Counted from the first letter of the stretch, positions 7,760 to 16,285 are shown. The stretch is 55,034 nt of DNA from Candidatus Altarchaeota archaeon (GCA_018220935.1 JAAOXU010000001.1:1-55034), one strand, 5' to 3'. Program-made: numbers and translations. Notes: a model not told the origin generated them from the letters alone.

Positions 7760-8434
7760 ATGACAAGTGAAGTCGAAATTTATGATGAAAAAATTCAGGT
7801 CTTTGATCTTGAAGGTAAGCTTTTAGGAATAGAAAATAAATCAAAGTTTTATGAAAAGCTAAGAAAAGACTACAAGAAAACAGGAAAGGTAACAAAACAA
7901 GTCCACACGGTAAGAGTTTTTGTTATGAATGCTAACGGTGGGATTTATTTAGCTAAAAGGAGTCGACTAAAAAAAGAAAATACGCTTTTGTATGACAAAA
8001 CTATAGGTGCACATATCAGGGGCACAGAATCGCCAGTATACACAGTTTTACGGGAAGCTGCAGAAGAATTAGGGTTTCCCGCAGCAGCATTGTCCGACTC
8101 AGAATTTATTAGCGCAATAGCAGAAACAGATCTTCGCACTATAGGGGTGTTTAAGGAAATAGAAACACTAAATCACTTTGTAACAAAATATAAGTACAAA
8201 GATGGAACAATTTCAAAATTTCCACAAATAACAACGATTTTTGCAGGTATTTTTGATGGGCCCGTTAAGTTTAAGGACGATGAAACTAGTGGAATTGAAA
8301 TTTATTATCTTGATGAGATTTTAGATGAAATAAAAAAACATCCCAATAAGTATACAGAAGATGTCAAAATCTTGGTTCCAAAATACTTTGAAGTTTTCAA
8401 AAAAATAGCCAAGATGTCAAAAAAAGGCGATTGA
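7760..8434 (+). CDS. Nudix hydrolase of the isopentenyl-diphosphate isomerase/YfcD type
   Basis: The 224-residue protein starts with EVEIYDEKIQVFDLEGK, as in Nudix proteins of the IDI/YfcD group, and residues 45-60 form the first domain strand (VHTVRVFVMNANGGIYLAKRS). The Nudix box is around residues 85-107: TESPVYTVLREAAEELGF keeps the E-x7-REAAEELG core, with one extra residue between the Gly and the first Glu. The reaction could be hydrolysis of a nucleotide derivative or isoprenoid isomerisation; the sequence does not decide it. It forms an operon with a small membrane protein one base downstream. Confidence 0.8.
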   Translation: MTSEVEIYDEKIQVFDLEGKLLGIENKSKFYEKLRKDYKKTGKVTKQVHTVRVFVMNANGGIYLAKRSRLKKENTLLYDKTIGAHIRGTESPVYTVLREAAEELGFPAAALSDSEFISAIAETDLRTIGVFKEIETLNHFVTKYKYKDGTISKFPQITTIFAGIFDGPVKFKDDETSGIEIYYLDEILDEIKKHPNKYTEDVKILVPKYFEVFKKIAKMSKKGD

Positions 8435-8435
8435 A

Positions 8436-8711
8436 ATGAAAAAACCAATACTCATAGTTGGTTTACTACTCACAGTTTTACTGGTAGGTCTTACTGTTTA
8501 CTATAATGTTTCAAGTCCAAAAAAAACAGAACAAGATTCAAAAAATAGTTCATCAGCATACATTGCAATTTGGGTACCACTTCTCACAGTTTTTATTGTC
8601 AATAAGAACAAAGCAAGAAATCGCAATTTGACAAAAAACGAAAAACTCGTTGTGATTGGAGCCGTTGCACTAACAGTTGTGCTTCTTGTAGCCACAATTC
8701 TCTTAAGGTAA
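8436..8711 (+). CDS. Small membrane protein, two membrane segments
   Basis: The 91-residue protein has membrane segments at about residues 4-23 and 70-90, with a Lys-rich loop (NKNKARNRNLTKNEK) before the second and a further weakly hydrophobic stretch at 42-56. It starts one base after the stop of the Nudix gene and is probably translated with it. No family is recognised. Confidence 0.6.
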   Translation: MKKPILIVGLLLTVLLVGLTVYYNVSSPKKTEQDSKNSSSAYIAIWVPLLTVFIVNKNKARNRNLTKNEKLVVIGAVALTVVLLVATILLR

Positions 8712-8741
8712 ATGATTTATTCAAACACCAATAACTAAAAC

Positions 8742-9482
8742 GTGGAGTTAGTTCATGCTGTGGTTTTAGGCGCGATTCAAGGTATGTTTGAATGGCTCCC
8801 AATCAGCAGTCAAGGAAACTTAACCCTTTTTATGGTAGGAATACTTGGAACCTCAATAGAGGATGCCGTTAATTTATCGTTATGGCTTCATATTGGAACA
8901 CTCCTTAGCGTTTTAGTTTATTTTAGACGCGATCTTATTTCACTAAAGCTTCAAGAGTGGAAGTGGCTACTACGTGCAACTTTTTTTAGTTTTTTAGTTG
9001 GTGGCCCACTCTATATATTTGTTAGAAGCTTTCCAATTCAAAGCGGAGCCAGAGTAATCGCGTTTATTGGTATACTCCTAATTATTACAGGTATAACCCA
9101 ACTAAAGGTTAAAGAAAGGGGTAATAGACACCAAGATACTAAGTCTTCAGTTGTAACAGGCATACTTCAAGGTTTTAGTGCACTCCCTGGAATCAGTAGG
9201 AGTGGTACTACAACTAGTGCACTCATGTTGCAAGGTTTTAGTGGTGAAGAATCATTAAGGCTCAGTTTTCTTCTTAGTGTACCTTTAGTTTTTGGAGTTG
9301 AAATCGTATTAGCAATCATTAATCCAAGTGTGATTACTCAAAATAGTTTAATTGGAGCAGGTGTTGCATTTGTAGTTGGTCTTCTCAGTATTGATCTATT
9401 TTTACGACTCGCAAAAAAAATAAAATTTGCATACTTTGCAATTATTCTTGGGCTTTTGTCATTCATACCACTTTTCGTCTAA
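8742..9482 (+). CDS. uppP: UppP/BacA-family undecaprenyl (polyprenyl) diphosphatase-like membrane protein
   Basis: The 246-residue polytopic protein carries both family motifs. The first is QGMFEWLPISSQGN at residues 13-26; the second is PGISRSGTT at about 148-156. The family removes a phosphate from C55-type polyprenyl diphosphate; in archaea the lipid would be a dolichyl or related carrier for glycans. The bacterial form reads SSTGH at the first motif, with a His thought to be catalytic; here Asn26 occupies that place. Start is GTG at 8742, about 23 bases after TTTATT. The 3' end overlaps the convergent DUF5680 gene by 20 bases. Confidence 0.85.
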   Translation: MELVHAVVLGAIQGMFEWLPISSQGNLTLFMVGILGTSIEDAVNLSLWLHIGTLLSVLVYFRRDLISLKLQEWKWLLRATFFSFLVGGPLYIFVRSFPIQSGARVIAFIGILLIITGITQLKVKERGNRHQDTKSSVVTGILQGFSALPGISRSGTTTSALMLQGFSGEESLRLSFLLSVPLVFGVEIVLAIINPSVITQNSLIGAGVAFVVGLLSIDLFLRLAKKIKFAYFAIILGLLSFIPLFV

Positions 9483-9927
9483 TTTTCCCACCCATGTATT
9501 CTAGTTCATATGCTAAGACATCATCCACCATTATTTTTTCAGTTCCCTTAAATTCAGAGATATCCCCCTCAAACTCGTTCATATACTCATAACTTCCATC
9601 ACCAAAGCTTCTAGGTCCTCTAAATGGGCCACCTAACGGTACTTTCTGTAAGGCCTTTTTTAGAAAGTCGTAGACTTTGTCCGAATCACCATTAATCAAT
9701 TTACCTCGGTAACTCATACCCCACATAGGCTTATTGTCAAAGAGCACGACTTCGGTGCCCTGAAAAGGATTGAATCCATAGTAAGTATCAAGGTATATGA
9801 AATTATCTTTGTAAAATTTGTATTGACTACCCCCATCACTAAGTTTTATTTGAGTAAGATCACCAAGTTTAGCATACCCTGCACGCTTTGCTTCAACTAA
9901 AAATTTGGAGAGGTCTTTTAGATCCAT
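9463..9927 (-). CDS. DUF5680 domain protein
   Basis: From ATG 9927 the protein has 154 residues covering a full DUF5680-like domain: FLVEAKRAGYAKLGD, then FIYLDTYYGFNPFQGTEVV, then KPMWGMSYRGKLI and GGPFRGPRSFGDGSYEYMN. The function of the family is unknown. Start 9927 lies about 25 bases downstream of CAAATATTTG (minus strand, 9947-9956); a longer frame to 9978 exists but would overlap the upstream gene's end. Confidence 0.75.
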   Translation of the reverse strand: MDLKDLSKFLVEAKRAGYAKLGDLTQIKLSDGGSQYKFYKDNFIYLDTYYGFNPFQGTEVVLFDNKPMWGMSYRGKLINGDSDKVYDFLKKALQKVPLGGPFRGPRSFGDGSYEYMNEFEGDISEFKGTEKIMVDDVLAYELEYMGGKIRRKVV

Positions 9928-9964
9928 AAGAAAAAACGTCACGCAAATATTTGTAGTTGTTGGT

Positions 9965-10447
9965 TCAGTCAAAACCAACGTATTTTAGTGCGAGTTGGTC
10001 TGCGATTGCATGCACCAGTGCATATTGGTGTAAACAATCTTTTATCTCAGTTGACATTTTAGTATTGAAAACTTCAGTTAAGTAACTAGATATTTCAACC
10101 TCACGAGGCTTACTCATAGTTTTAAGTTCCCCTTTAGTCAAAGATGGGTTGCTTTTTTTTAGTCTATTCAAATTTTGTAGTTTTAATTTTTCAATGGTTT
10201 TATTCGTAAAAGCTTTATGACCAAAATAATCTGGATGAGAAATTATGTTTTCGTATTGTTGAATGACTTCATCCACAAGAGTTATTACTTGTTTTAATTC
10301 CTGATTTTTTGAAGTCGAATAATTAAAAATTCGTTCACTAGCACTATACACTAAATCAGGGGTCAAGTCATCATCATGCTTGACTGCGAGAACTTCAAGA
10401 TTAATATAGGCCCTTACAAGCCCAGGAACGGGTTTTTTCTCATCCAT
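9965..10447 (-). CDS. Hypothetical helical protein
   Basis: The 160-residue protein is predicted to be almost entirely alpha-helical and charged, with no membrane segment. It may bind nucleic acid or another protein, but no motif shows it. ATG at 10447 is 26 bases downstream of TTATATAAAC on the minus strand (10470-10478), a near-consensus archaeal TATA box. Transcription is toward the DUF5680 gene. Confidence 0.6.
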   Translation of the reverse strand: MDEKKPVPGLVRAYINLEVLAVKHDDDLTPDLVYSASERIFNYSTSKNQELKQVITLVDEVIQQYENIISHPDYFGHKAFTNKTIEKLKLQNLNRLKKSNPSLTKGELKTMSKPREVEISSYLTEVFNTKMSTEIKDCLHQYALVHAIADQLALKYVGFD

Positions 10448-10498
10448 CGCACATTGTCAATTTTCTAGTTTATATAAGTTTTGAAGTCAAGTAAGTCG

Positions 10499-10505
10499 TT
10501 ATATA
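10499..10505 (+). promoter_or_regulatory. TATA box of the MFS transporter
   Basis: TTATATA is centred 25 bases before the GTG at 10527, fitting a leaderless GTG-start message. Confidence 0.6.
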
Positions 10506-10526
10506 CCAAACAAGAACACAAAAACC

Positions 10527-11705
10527 GTGGAAAAATTTCAAAAAAAACAATTAGAGGCTAACATCTGGAAGTACTACCTCTTCGTTTTTACCATGATGTT
10601 TTTTCTTTTTGAACCCATATTTTTTGCATACCTTGAGAATGCATTAGGTCTAAATCTCACAGAAATGATGATTATTTCTGCCAGTTTTTTAGTGACCCTG
10701 ACCATTTTTTTGATACCAGCAGGCGTTCTTGGAGACAAACTTGGCTATAAAAAAACTATGAGTTTAGGATCAGGTTTAGTCTTTTTAGGCGTCTTCATGT
10801 GGAGTATTACTAAAAGTTTTACTGGAATTATGTTTGCAGAAATTATCTGGGGTATTGGCTGGGCGCTGCGGATGGGCGTTCAAGATTCATTTTTATATGA
10901 GACTTTATCCAACTTAAAAAGGGAAGATGAATTCAAAAAAATTATTGGACGAACTGCTGCATTTTTTTGGGCAGGTCTAGCAACAAGTGCTTTAATTGGA
11001 AGTCTCCTATCAAAAATAAGCCCATGGCTCCCCATACAAGTTGGTTTTATACCAATTTCACTCTCATTTTTTATCTCACTCACTTTTACTGAACCCGCAG
11101 TGAAGAAAAAAGACACCTCTTACGTTAAGCACACAGTTGATGCATTAAGATATATTGTTACAAGTAAGCGATTGTTATTTTTTGCAGTCTATATTATCAT
11201 AACCGCCGCAATCATTGAACTATCGTATAAGTTTGTTCAGCAACTTATGGGTAGCGTAGGTATTGACATCGCATTATTTGGAATAATCTTTTCAATAAGT
11301 TACATTGTTTCTGGTGTCGGTTCGTTTGTAAGTCATAAAATTGATAACTTTTTAGGAGAGAAGAAAATGTTATTTTTCACGTATTTTGCTCTCATTGGAA
11401 TTTTTGCAGGTTTGAGTATCATAAATTCACAGTGGGTCGTCATTGCCATTGTACTACTCTTTGTAGTTGATGGAATTAAGGGACCTGCAACCATTGATTA
11501 CTTGAATAAACACACAAAAAGTCACAACAGGGCCACAGTGAACTCAAGTACCAATATGATTAAGTCACTTCTTGTGGCATTATTTGGCATTATGTTTGGT
11601 TGGTTTGGAGACATTTATGGGCTCAAAATAGTCTTTTTCTTTGAATTAATGCTTTTAGTTGCCTTATTCTTCCCATTAATGAAGTTGTATAAACTTTCAG
11701 TTTGA
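10527..11705 (+). CDS. Major facilitator superfamily transporter
   Basis: The 392-residue protein has about 12 hydrophobic helices. The loop between helices 2 and 3 contains GVLGDKLGYKKT (about residues 66-77), the MFS signature G-x-L-x-D-x-x-G-x-K-x-x. The layout resembles drug/metabolite permeases of the MFS_1 type. Substrate cannot be read from sequence. It is monocistronic, followed by tRNA-Leu on the opposite strand. Confidence 0.85.
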   Translation: MEKFQKKQLEANIWKYYLFVFTMMFFLFEPIFFAYLENALGLNLTEMMIISASFLVTLTIFLIPAGVLGDKLGYKKTMSLGSGLVFLGVFMWSITKSFTGIMFAEIIWGIGWALRMGVQDSFLYETLSNLKREDEFKKIIGRTAAFFWAGLATSALIGSLLSKISPWLPIQVGFIPISLSFFISLTFTEPAVKKKDTSYVKHTVDALRYIVTSKRLLFFAVYIIITAAIIELSYKFVQQLMGSVGIDIALFGIIFSISYIVSGVGSFVSHKIDNFLGEKKMLFFTYFALIGIFAGLSIINSQWVVIAIVLLFVVDGIKGPATIDYLNKHTKSHNRATVNSSTNMIKSLLVALFGIMFGWFGDIYGLKIVFFFELMLLVALFFPLMKLYKLSV

Positions 11706-11716
11706 TTTTTTTTAAA

Positions 11717-11808
11717 TTTTGATCAAGGTTTTGGAACAATTTAGAAAAGCTTCGCAAGGCTGTTTTGATTAAACTTTTTTGAAAAACTCGTCCCGAATCG
11801 GGAGTTTA
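11717..11808. repeat. Hairpins downstream of tRNA-Leu
   Basis: TTTTGATCAAGGTTTTGG is followed by AGAAAAGCTTCGCAAGGCT (reverse complement carries the GCGAAGC motif), TTAAACTTTTTTGAAAAACTCG and TCCCGAATCGGGA (11791-11803). The set matches the motif types found beside other tRNAs. Confidence 0.5.
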
Positions 11809-11892
11809 TGCGGGGGAAGGGATTTGAACCCTCGAACCACTAAGGACAGGATCCTAAGTCCTGCGCGTTTGACCAGACTTCGCTACCCCCGC
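11809..11892 (-). tRNA. tRNA-Leu(TAG)
   Basis: A class II tRNA with acceptor GCGGGGG/CCCCCGC, anticodon stem CAGGA/TCCTG and loop CTTAGGA (anticodon TAG), a long variable arm (GTCCTTAGTGGTTC), and discriminator A. Confidence 0.95.
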
Positions 11893-11902
11893 AACGTTAC
11901 TG

Positions 11903-11931
11903 GTTTTGGTCAAGCTTTTTCTAAAAGCTTG
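11903..11931. repeat. AT-rich inverted repeat upstream of tRNA-Leu
   Basis: GGTTTTGGTCAAGCTTTTTCTAAAAGCTTGG contains the perfect arms CAAGCTTTT/AAAAGCTTG, a close relative of the repeat at 7417-7448. Confidence 0.5.
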
Positions 11932-12005
11932 GGGTTTTATCATTTTTAAAATCATGTAAACGGTAATTCATTAAAGTTTTAAACATCGTTAACCTGTTCA
12001 GTTTA

Positions 12006-12755
12006 ATGAATAATTTTTGGCTACTCATTTTTCTAATTTTTATAGGGCAAACTCTTGGAGCACTAATTGGAATCATAAGAAAACCAAGTAAAGCAATACT
12101 ACAGTGGTCGCTTGCTTTTGCAGCTTCAATGATGATTTCAATTACATTTTTGAATCTAATTCCAGAAGCACTTATTTTCACGACACCACTCATAATAGTA
12201 CTCTCTTTTGTTTTTGGTGTATTAACCCTAGTTTTGGCCGAAAAAATTCTACCACATTTTCACCCAGAACTTTTCAATAATCCAGACAATTCTATGGCAA
12301 AGAGTATCGCCATGCTGGTAGTTGGCATGGGGTTACACAATATCCCCGAGGGCTTAGCAGTTGGAGCCGGTTTTGCTGCTAGTTCTAGTTTGGGAATAGC
12401 CATTGCAATTAGCATGACCATCCAAGATGTACCTGAGAATATAGCAGTAATTATTCCAATTTACAATTATCTTAAGAATAGATTAACTTCATTTTTACTA
12501 GTTGCAGGAACTGTACTTTTTCAACTCTTCGGCTTTTTATTTGGATTTTTCGTGTTAAAGGATGCAAATCCAGCGTTTATTGGTATGGCTTTAGCAGCTG
12601 CAGGTGGTTTTATGTTTCACATCTCAATTGATGAACTTATACCAGCAGCAAAGATTAATGAAAACAAAAAATTGGGTTGGTTTGGCCTAATTTCTGGATT
12701 TTTGGTAGTTTTGATAGTTACGTTGTTAACTAGTCAAAATCTTTATAAAATATAA
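12006..12755 (+). CDS. ZIP-family divalent metal transporter
   Basis: The 249-residue protein has about eight membrane helices. Helix 4 holds GMGLHNIPEGLAVGAG (about residues 102-117), the ZIP metal site (H-N-x-P-E-G). Helix 5 holds TIQDVPENIAV (about 138-148), where the usual His of H-N-x-P-E is replaced by Gln (Q-D-V-P-E). The family imports zinc, iron or related ions. The loop before helix 4 contains HFHPE. Start ATG 12006 is 26 bases after GTTTTAAAC. The next short gene encodes a Cys-rich peptide, which fits a metal role. Confidence 0.9.
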   Translation: MNNFWLLIFLIFIGQTLGALIGIIRKPSKAILQWSLAFAASMMISITFLNLIPEALIFTTPLIIVLSFVFGVLTLVLAEKILPHFHPELFNNPDNSMAKSIAMLVVGMGLHNIPEGLAVGAGFAASSSLGIAIAISMTIQDVPENIAVIIPIYNYLKNRLTSFLLVAGTVLFQLFGFLFGFFVLKDANPAFIGMALAAAGGFMFHISIDELIPAAKINENKKLGWFGLISGFLVVLIVTLLTSQNLYKI

Positions 12756-12782
12756 GCCAGTAAGGGTTATAGGTGAATTAAA

Positions 12783-12839
12783 ATGTGTGGAACTTGCGGA
12801 TGCAACAAAGATGAAAAACACGGCGACGGATGTTGCTAA
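12783..12839 (+). CDS. 18-residue Cys-rich microprotein (putative metal-binding)
   Basis: The frame encodes MCGTCGCNKDEKHGDGCC: five Cys (2, 5, 7, 17, 18) and one His (13) in 18 residues. AGGTGA (12771-12776) lies six bases before the ATG, and ATATAAG (12750-12756) is a possible TATA box about 29 bases upstream. A hairpin terminator follows directly. The opening resembles the Cys-rich N-terminal motifs of HypB and metallothionein-like peptides. It lies 27 bases after the ZIP transporter gene, so a role in binding imported metal is a reasonable guess. Confidence 0.6.
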   Translation: MCGTCGCNKDEKHGDGCC

Positions 12840-12848
12840 ATAGACCAT

Positions 12849-12880
12849 CCCCGCAGTTTGCGGGGTTGAAATTTTATTAT
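12849..12880 (+). terminator. Hairpin terminator after the Cys-rich microprotein
   Basis: CCCCGCA-GTT-TGCGGGG (12849-12865) is followed by TTGAAATTTTATTAT. Confidence 0.65.
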
Positions 12881-12921
12881 AAAAACCATTAAAAGCAAAG
12901 AAATACAGATTTAACTGTCAA

Positions 12922-12974
12922 GTCCTGCCGAGCGAAGCGAGGTGGGACCTTTAGTCAACTTTTGTTAAAAGTTG
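12922..12974. repeat. Hairpins upstream of tRNA-Ser
   Basis: GTCC-TG-CC-GA-GCGAAGC-GA-GG-TG-GGAC (12922-12948) is an interrupted hairpin with the GCGAAGC core. CAACTTTT-GTT-AAAAGTTG (12956-12974) ends exactly at the first base of the tRNA. Confidence 0.55.
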
Positions 12975-13055
12975 CTGGGATGGCCGAATTGGTAAGGCGC
13001 TGGCCTTGAAAGCCAGTTCACTCTGTGTTTGGGAGTTCGAGTCTCCCTCCCAGCG
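12974..13055 (+). tRNA. tRNA-Ser(TGA)
   Basis: A class II tRNA with acceptor GCTGGGA/TCCCAGC, anticodon stem CTGGC/GCCAG and loop CTTGAAA (anticodon TGA), long variable arm, T-arm GGGAGTTCGAGTCTCCC, and discriminator G. Confidence 0.95.
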
Positions 13056-13121
13056 CTAAAGCTATATTAATTTTATCTATAATTTCACCAAAGGCGATTT
13101 GGTTTTTATTATTTCTCGTGC

Positions 13122-13622
13122 TCAAATAAAACCGTCATTAGAGTCAGCATACCTTGACTCGTGTTCAAAGCTTAATTTTAAGTTCTCAATTTCACTTTTT
13201 GGAAAATACAAAGGCATATTTTTTGGACTAGCTAAAAAGGTGTACCTAAGTTCTGCATCTTCACCCATATCTTGAAGTATATTGTAAAGATCACCAGCAC
13301 CTTGGTAAAGAAAACTAAGTCCATCAACAAAATTCCTAAGAGTTTTACTCTCCAAAATATCTTCAACGTGTTGGTTAACAAGAGCTCCACCCCGTGGAAT
13401 GTCCCTTGCAGCATTCATTAACAAAAGATGGTCTTTGATTTTATAATTCTCTGAAACTTCGGCCAGAACACCAATTGAAAAATCGTATAAAGACATTTCA
13501 AACTTCTTTTGTGAAACTTCTCTATATTGATCTACGGACGTTTTAGTATCTGGAAAATTAGGAAAATGCCTAAAAACATATTCAGTGTCCTTCTTTTCCG
13601 ATATTGTTAAATTATCAATCAT
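13122..13622 (-). CDS. Hypothetical soluble protein
   Basis: From ATG 13622 the protein has 166 residues: mixed alpha/beta, no membrane segment, no recognisable motif. The longer frame to 13649 starts within the upstream control region; a TATA-like GGATAAATT (minus strand, 13652-13660) suggests a short leader before 13622. It is divergent from the nucleotidyltransferase-like gene at 13708. Confidence 0.55.
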   Translation of the reverse strand: MIDNLTISEKKDTEYVFRHFPNFPDTKTSVDQYREVSQKKFEMSLYDFSIGVLAEVSENYKIKDHLLLMNAARDIPRGGALVNQHVEDILESKTLRNFVDGLSFLYQGAGDLYNILQDMGEDAELRYTFLASPKNMPLYFPKSEIENLKLSFEHESRYADSNDGFI

Positions 13623-13707
13623 TTTAACCCCAACAAAGTATAACTGCAAATTTATCCTTTATAACAACTCCCAAGTGAAGAAATATAAACAGAATAAGAG
13701 ATATATT

Positions 13708-14640
13708 ATGGTGGGGATAAAAAATCAGATCAGTCAAGCAGCTTCATTTAGACCTCTTTTAGAGCTTGTTGATAGTATTGTTGACAAAGAAGGCGGTGCA
13801 TATGTTGTATATGGAGATAGCTCACTAAACGCATTAGATCACATAAAGACTGGAAACAAGAAGTTTGACGCTTTTACAGAATTAAGTGATATGGATATTT
13901 TGATTGTAACAAAGGATGGACCAAGGACGCCAGATTCAATATATCACGAGATGATTTATGAAAATATACCCGAGACTAAAAGAAATTCACCAATTGAAAT
14001 AATTGATAATACAAGTTATCAAACAGGAATAACCTTTCCAAATTCCAATGGGAGTAGAAAAGATCATTATAATGAAGGTTTTTGGAACCCAAAAAGAATT
14101 AGTTCTGAAACTATTGAGAGTAAACATACAGAACTTACTAAATTTGAGAAACGAATCCAAGAAATAAGAACCTACGCATTAAATTTAGAACCACATTCAC
14201 TCACAGCAAGGGAATTAAAACGCCTAGTAAAAACTACAAGGCGTGCATATGGGAATCTAAATTATCTGCGATACGGGATTTTTGAAGAGGTTGGAGGTCA
14301 GGTCTCAGAAGAATCAGGAAACGCTCAAGATGTAGCTGTATTGTATGTTGTAGAAAAGGGAATAGAACAACTAGAAAATAAAGTAGCATTTGATTCAAGT
14401 CAAGAATTAGTAAATTATGTTTTATATCTAAAGAATCTTGCAGAAGACGCACTTTGTTATTTTTATGACAATATTAACGAAATTAATGAATTTTGGAAAA
14501 AACAAGGTGTTTCGTTATACCAAAGATTAGAACCACAAACTAATGAAACGATTTTAAATTTAGATATGAATATAGAAACAGAACGACTCCCAGAAAGCAT
14601 TGATGAGAGGGCGTCTAAATATGTGTCTTTAGACGTCTAA
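13708..14640 (+). CDS. Putative nucleotidyltransferase-fold protein
   Basis: From ATG 13708 the protein has 310 residues. Residues 25-60 show the polymerase-beta-like nucleotidyltransferase core: AYVVYGDSSL, then ELSDMDILIVTKD, that is a Gly-x-Ser helix start followed by a D-x-D strand. A long helical region (about residues 130-270) follows. The longer frame from 13585 would overlap the divergent promoter; ATATAAA (13683-13689) is 22 bases before 13708. Possible roles are antibiotic- or tRNA-type nucleotidyl transfer or a toxin partner; none can be chosen. Confidence 0.6.
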   Translation: MVGIKNQISQAASFRPLLELVDSIVDKEGGAYVVYGDSSLNALDHIKTGNKKFDAFTELSDMDILIVTKDGPRTPDSIYHEMIYENIPETKRNSPIEIIDNTSYQTGITFPNSNGSRKDHYNEGFWNPKRISSETIESKHTELTKFEKRIQEIRTYALNLEPHSLTARELKRLVKTTRRAYGNLNYLRYGIFEEVGGQVSEESGNAQDVAVLYVVEKGIEQLENKVAFDSSQELVNYVLYLKNLAEDALCYFYDNINEINEFWKKQGVSLYQRLEPQTNETILNLDMNIETERLPESIDERASKYVSLDV

Positions 14641-14676
14641 ACCCAAATGATATAAGCATGTAAGGGGGAAAAATCT

Positions 14677-15720
14677 GTGAATAGTATATCTGACGTCATT
14701 TTGATCGGGGTATTATCTTTATTAATTATTTCAACAGCAAATTTTACGTTAACAACTAATAGATATTTTGATTTAGTTAATGCGGACACATCTGCCAGTA
14801 TTACTATAACACTTTTAGAATCAGGATGTGAAAAGTGTGAAGTATTAGATGATGTTATTACTTCAATTAAATCTGAAGACATCAAAGTAAAGGTTGAAGT
14901 CAAAGAACCATTTGGCTCAATTAAGTCACGTCAATATGTAAGTGATTTTGAAATATCAAGACTCCCCGCAATTATAATTGAAGGTGAAATTGATAAATTG
15001 ACTTTAGAGGGATTCATAGAAAAAAATGAAGCACTAATTTTTGAGACACCAATTGCACCATACTTTGAAGTTTCAAGTGAAGAGGTTAAAGGTAAAGTTA
15101 CTATAATTAATATTAAGGCTAGCAGTTGTACGGATTGCTCAGACCTTTCAGTTGCTTTGAGCTTTTTAGATCAAAACGGAGTTTATGTAGAAGGCGGTAT
15201 TGATATTGAATACGAAAACGCAAGTGAATACATAACTCAATATGAAGTTACAAGAGTACCATCACTAATTATTTTAGGGGATATTGCAGAATACGGATCA
15301 ATTTACCAAACACTTCAGAGTGTATCAAAAGAGGGCACAGGATACATAGTAGTTCAACCAGCAGCCCCATATTTTGAATTAAAAACTAAGGTAACTAGAG
15401 GACTAGTAGATATTACGTACTTAGGTGATTTAGCCTGTACTGAGTGTTATGATGTTTCAATTCACGATACAGCACTTGGCAATCTTGGTATTTACCTCAG
15501 TGATAAAACTACATATGATATTAGTGATTCAGAAGGTATTGAGTTAATTGAAAAGTATAATATAACTAAAGTTCCAACGGTTATTTTGACGGGTGACCTA
15601 GCAGCATATGATGGTTTTGAAAGTATTTGGGCTGATGTTGGCACAGTTGAGAGTGACGGTACTTATATTTTTAGAGAAATGGATCAAATTACTGGGGCAG
15701 TTTTTAACGAACTTGAATGA
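14677..15720 (+). CDS. Membrane-anchored protein with three thioredoxin-like modules
   Basis: The 347-residue protein has one N-terminal membrane segment (about residues 7-27) and three similar modules of about 100 residues. Each has a hydrophobic strand, a CxxC site (C51-C54, C151-C154, C254-C257), a helix, and later an R/K-x-P-x-I/L-I strand (P97, P195, P300) that fits the cis-Pro position of thioredoxin folds. The modules are linked by APYFEV/APYFEL segments. It probably performs thiol-disulfide exchange outside the membrane. GTG 14677 is 24 bases after TATAAG (14651-14656). Confidence 0.75.
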   Translation: MNSISDVILIGVLSLLIISTANFTLTTNRYFDLVNADTSASITITLLESGCEKCEVLDDVITSIKSEDIKVKVEVKEPFGSIKSRQYVSDFEISRLPAIIIEGEIDKLTLEGFIEKNEALIFETPIAPYFEVSSEEVKGKVTIINIKASSCTDCSDLSVALSFLDQNGVYVEGGIDIEYENASEYITQYEVTRVPSLIILGDIAEYGSIYQTLQSVSKEGTGYIVVQPAAPYFELKTKVTRGLVDITYLGDLACTECYDVSIHDTALGNLGIYLSDKTTYDISDSEGIELIEKYNITKVPTVILTGDLAAYDGFESIWADVGTVESDGTYIFREMDQITGAVFNELE

Positions 15721-15724
15721 AGCG

Positions 15725-16285
15725 TCAAAAATCTAGATCTGATAAATTACTGAAAAGTTTAGCTTGATACCCCAGACTTGTTAATTTTTCTATGTTCTCA
15801 ACCCTATCATCAAAAAAGAAAATGTCTTGTTTTTTGACACCTAAACGATCTAAAATTTTTTTGTAGAAACGTGGACTTGGTTTTTTTATTCCAATATTAC
15901 AACTTGCAATAACATCATCAAACAAGTCTCCACCCAAAAGATCAAGTAAACGAGTAAGCCTGTACTTTTCTTGATTTGTTGCCAGTACAATTTGGTAACC
16001 TTTTAATTTTAAGTTTCTCAAATTTTCTATGACTTCCTCATTTTTAGTATCAAGAGACGCCCAAAAATCAAAAATTTCGTCAGAAGACACCCCCCATTTT
16101 TGAGAATATTTAGATTCAAAAAGATCTTTTAAATCAAGTTTACCCAACTGACACTTCGAAAAATCCCCACTAATAAAAAGTTCAGAAACCATCTCACTTG
16201 GAATGTCTTTTGATTTTGGAAATTCTTCACTAAATTTTTTTGATAATATTAGCATACCATCCAAATCAGGAACGATCACTTTCAT
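15725..16285 (-). CDS. HAD-superfamily hydrolase (phosphatase-like)
   Basis: The 186-residue protein has the HAD motifs in order: motif I PDLDGM (residues 6-11, Asp nucleophile and acid/base Asp), motif II LATNQ (about 110-114), motif III with the conserved Lys in GIKKPSP (about 138-144), motif IV FFFDDR (about 162-167). A helical cap lies between motifs I and II. This fits subfamily IA phosphatases such as phosphoglycolate phosphatase. The substrate is not evident. It ends four bases from the convergent triple-thioredoxin gene. Confidence 0.85.
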   Translation of the reverse strand: MKVIVPDLDGMLILSKKFSEEFPKSKDIPSEMVSELFISGDFSKCQLGKLDLKDLFESKYSQKWGVSSDEIFDFWASLDTKNEEVIENLRNLKLKGYQIVLATNQEKYRLTRLLDLLGGDLFDDVIASCNIGIKKPSPRFYKKILDRLGVKKQDIFFFDDRVENIEKLTSLGYQAKLFSNLSDLDF

